NCBI GenBank assembly: GCA_900317325.1
Contig: ONGE01000004.1
Coordinates: forward strand, 145,590 to 209,589
Direction: 5' to 3'
DNA from: an uncultured Prevotellaceae bacterium
Lineage (GTDB): Bacteria > Bacteroidota > Bacteroidia > Bacteroidales > Muribaculaceae
DNA: 64,000 nucleotides
The position numbers and the translations under genes are program-made. How positions within the stretch are numbered: the first letter of the stretch is position 1; each line of letters begins with the position of its first letter. Shown in pieces: positions 63,698-64,000 of the stretch. A model generated the notes under the pieces. The model was given only the letters and a program-made list of their open reading frames with translations. It searched no databases and was not told the origin of the DNA.

Positions 63698-63743
63698 CAT
63701 CCGCAAACGAGATCACCCCGTATCTCCAAGCGCAACGATAGAT

Positions 63744-63817
63744 GCCTCTTTAGCTCAGTTGGCCAGAGCACGTGATTTGTAATCTCGGGGTCGTTGGTTC
63801 GAATCCGACAAGAGGCT
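63744..63817 (+). tRNA. trnT: tRNA-Thr (anticodon TGT)
   Basis: 74-base cloverleaf: acceptor GCCTCTT/AAGAGGC, D-arm AGCTCAGTTGGCCAGAGC, anticodon loop with TGT, T-arm GGTTCGAATCC. CCA is not encoded. Confidence 0.96.
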
Positions 63818-63834
63818 CAAGAACATAACACAAT

Positions 63835-63917
63835 GGGTAGATTCCAGAGTGGCCAAATGGGGCAGACTGTAAATCTGCTGCGTCATCGCTTCGGTGGTTC
63901 GAATCCATCTCTACCCA
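63835..63917 (+). tRNA. trnY: tRNA-Tyr (anticodon GTA)
   Basis: 83 bases with the long variable arm expected for tRNA-Tyr: acceptor GGGTAGA/TCTACCC, anticodon loop CTGTAAA, T-loop TTCGAAT. Eighteen bases follow the previous tRNA. Confidence 0.96.
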
Positions 63918-63925
63918 CATGTTTT

Positions 63926-63998
63926 GCGGAAGTAGCTCAGTTGATAGAGCATCAGCCTTCCAAGCTGAGGGCCGCGGGTTTGAGCCCCGTCTTCCGCT
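63926..63998 (+). tRNA. trnG: tRNA-Gly (anticodon TCC)
   Basis: 73 bases: acceptor GCGGAAG/CTTCCGC, D-arm AGCTCAGTTGATAGAGC, anticodon loop CTTCCAA, T-arm GGGTTTGAGCCCC. In Bacteroidales a Thr-Tyr-Gly-Thr run usually precedes tuf; the window ends here. Confidence 0.96.
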
Positions 63999-64000
63999 CA

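Overview
This is a bacterial chromosome segment from the Bacteroidales (Bacteroidetes), most plausibly a gut or rumen member of the Prevotellaceae/Muribaculaceae type. The support is: a moderate GC level; many promoters of the Bacteroidetes form (TTTG or TTG, 19-21 bp, then TANNTTTG); few Shine-Dalgarno sequences; the rpmB-rpmG-DUF4295 trio; a complete type IX secretion (T9SS) core porT-porP-gldK-gldL-gldM-gldN; NigD-like and BspA-like surface proteins; and a tRNA Thr-Tyr-Gly run of the kind that precedes tuf in this order. Genus cannot be fixed from the sequence alone.

Layout. 1-2862: two tandem CotH-kinase-like proteins with C-terminal dockerin repeats (the first is cut by the window edge). 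3163-10152: mainly housekeeping genes: a GT2 glycosyltransferase, cysS, a DUF3467 protein, a lipoprotein with LolD-type ATPase, metK, recA. 10361-15642: two paralogous large secreted proteins with chitobiase-like and OB-like modules and dockerins. 15722-22354: M48 protease, membrane protein, yaaA, lipoprotein, cinA, an unknown exported protein and a small winged-helix protein. 22355-23663: a long non-coding stretch with a probable small RNA and an operator-like palindrome array. 23664-37967: a surface-protein island with a scaffoldin-like protein (cohesin-like domains, internal dockerin, T9SS tail), a cohesin-like+dockerin adaptor, two BspA-like LRR proteins, a C10 cysteine peptidase and an Ig-like protein, nearly all ending in dockerins. 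38516-39163: rpmB, rpmG, DUF4295. 39319-40932: a CotH protein with an N-terminal dockerin. 40990-45059: a leftward surface-polysaccharide-like cluster. 45222-46325: ychF. 46505-53629: the T9SS core. 53975-56208: rpsU, xerC-like recombinase, hpf. 56780-63270: two more BspA/dockerin proteins. 63744-63998: tRNA-Thr, tRNA-Tyr, tRNA-Gly.

How it fits together. Thirteen proteins carry dockerin-like calcium-binding repeat pairs. One of them (23664-26222) also carries cohesin-like domains and the only recognisable T9SS C-terminal sorting domain, and the machinery that would export it is encoded 20 kb away. The simplest reading, which is inference, is a surface-anchored cohesin/dockerin assembly whose clients are LRR adhesin-like, CotH-like and peptidase proteins rather than cellulases. 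Two of its promoters (scaffoldin-like gene and C10 peptidase gene) share a twin 19-bp palindrome placed at exactly the same distance from the -7 box, suggesting a common regulator.

The intergenic DNA is unusually rich in small elements: a MITE with a visible filled/empty site pair, a second palindromic MITE-like family, two copies of a heptad-repeat element ending at start codons, two arrays of the same decamer repeat, and a motif shared by the rpmB and rpsU leaders.
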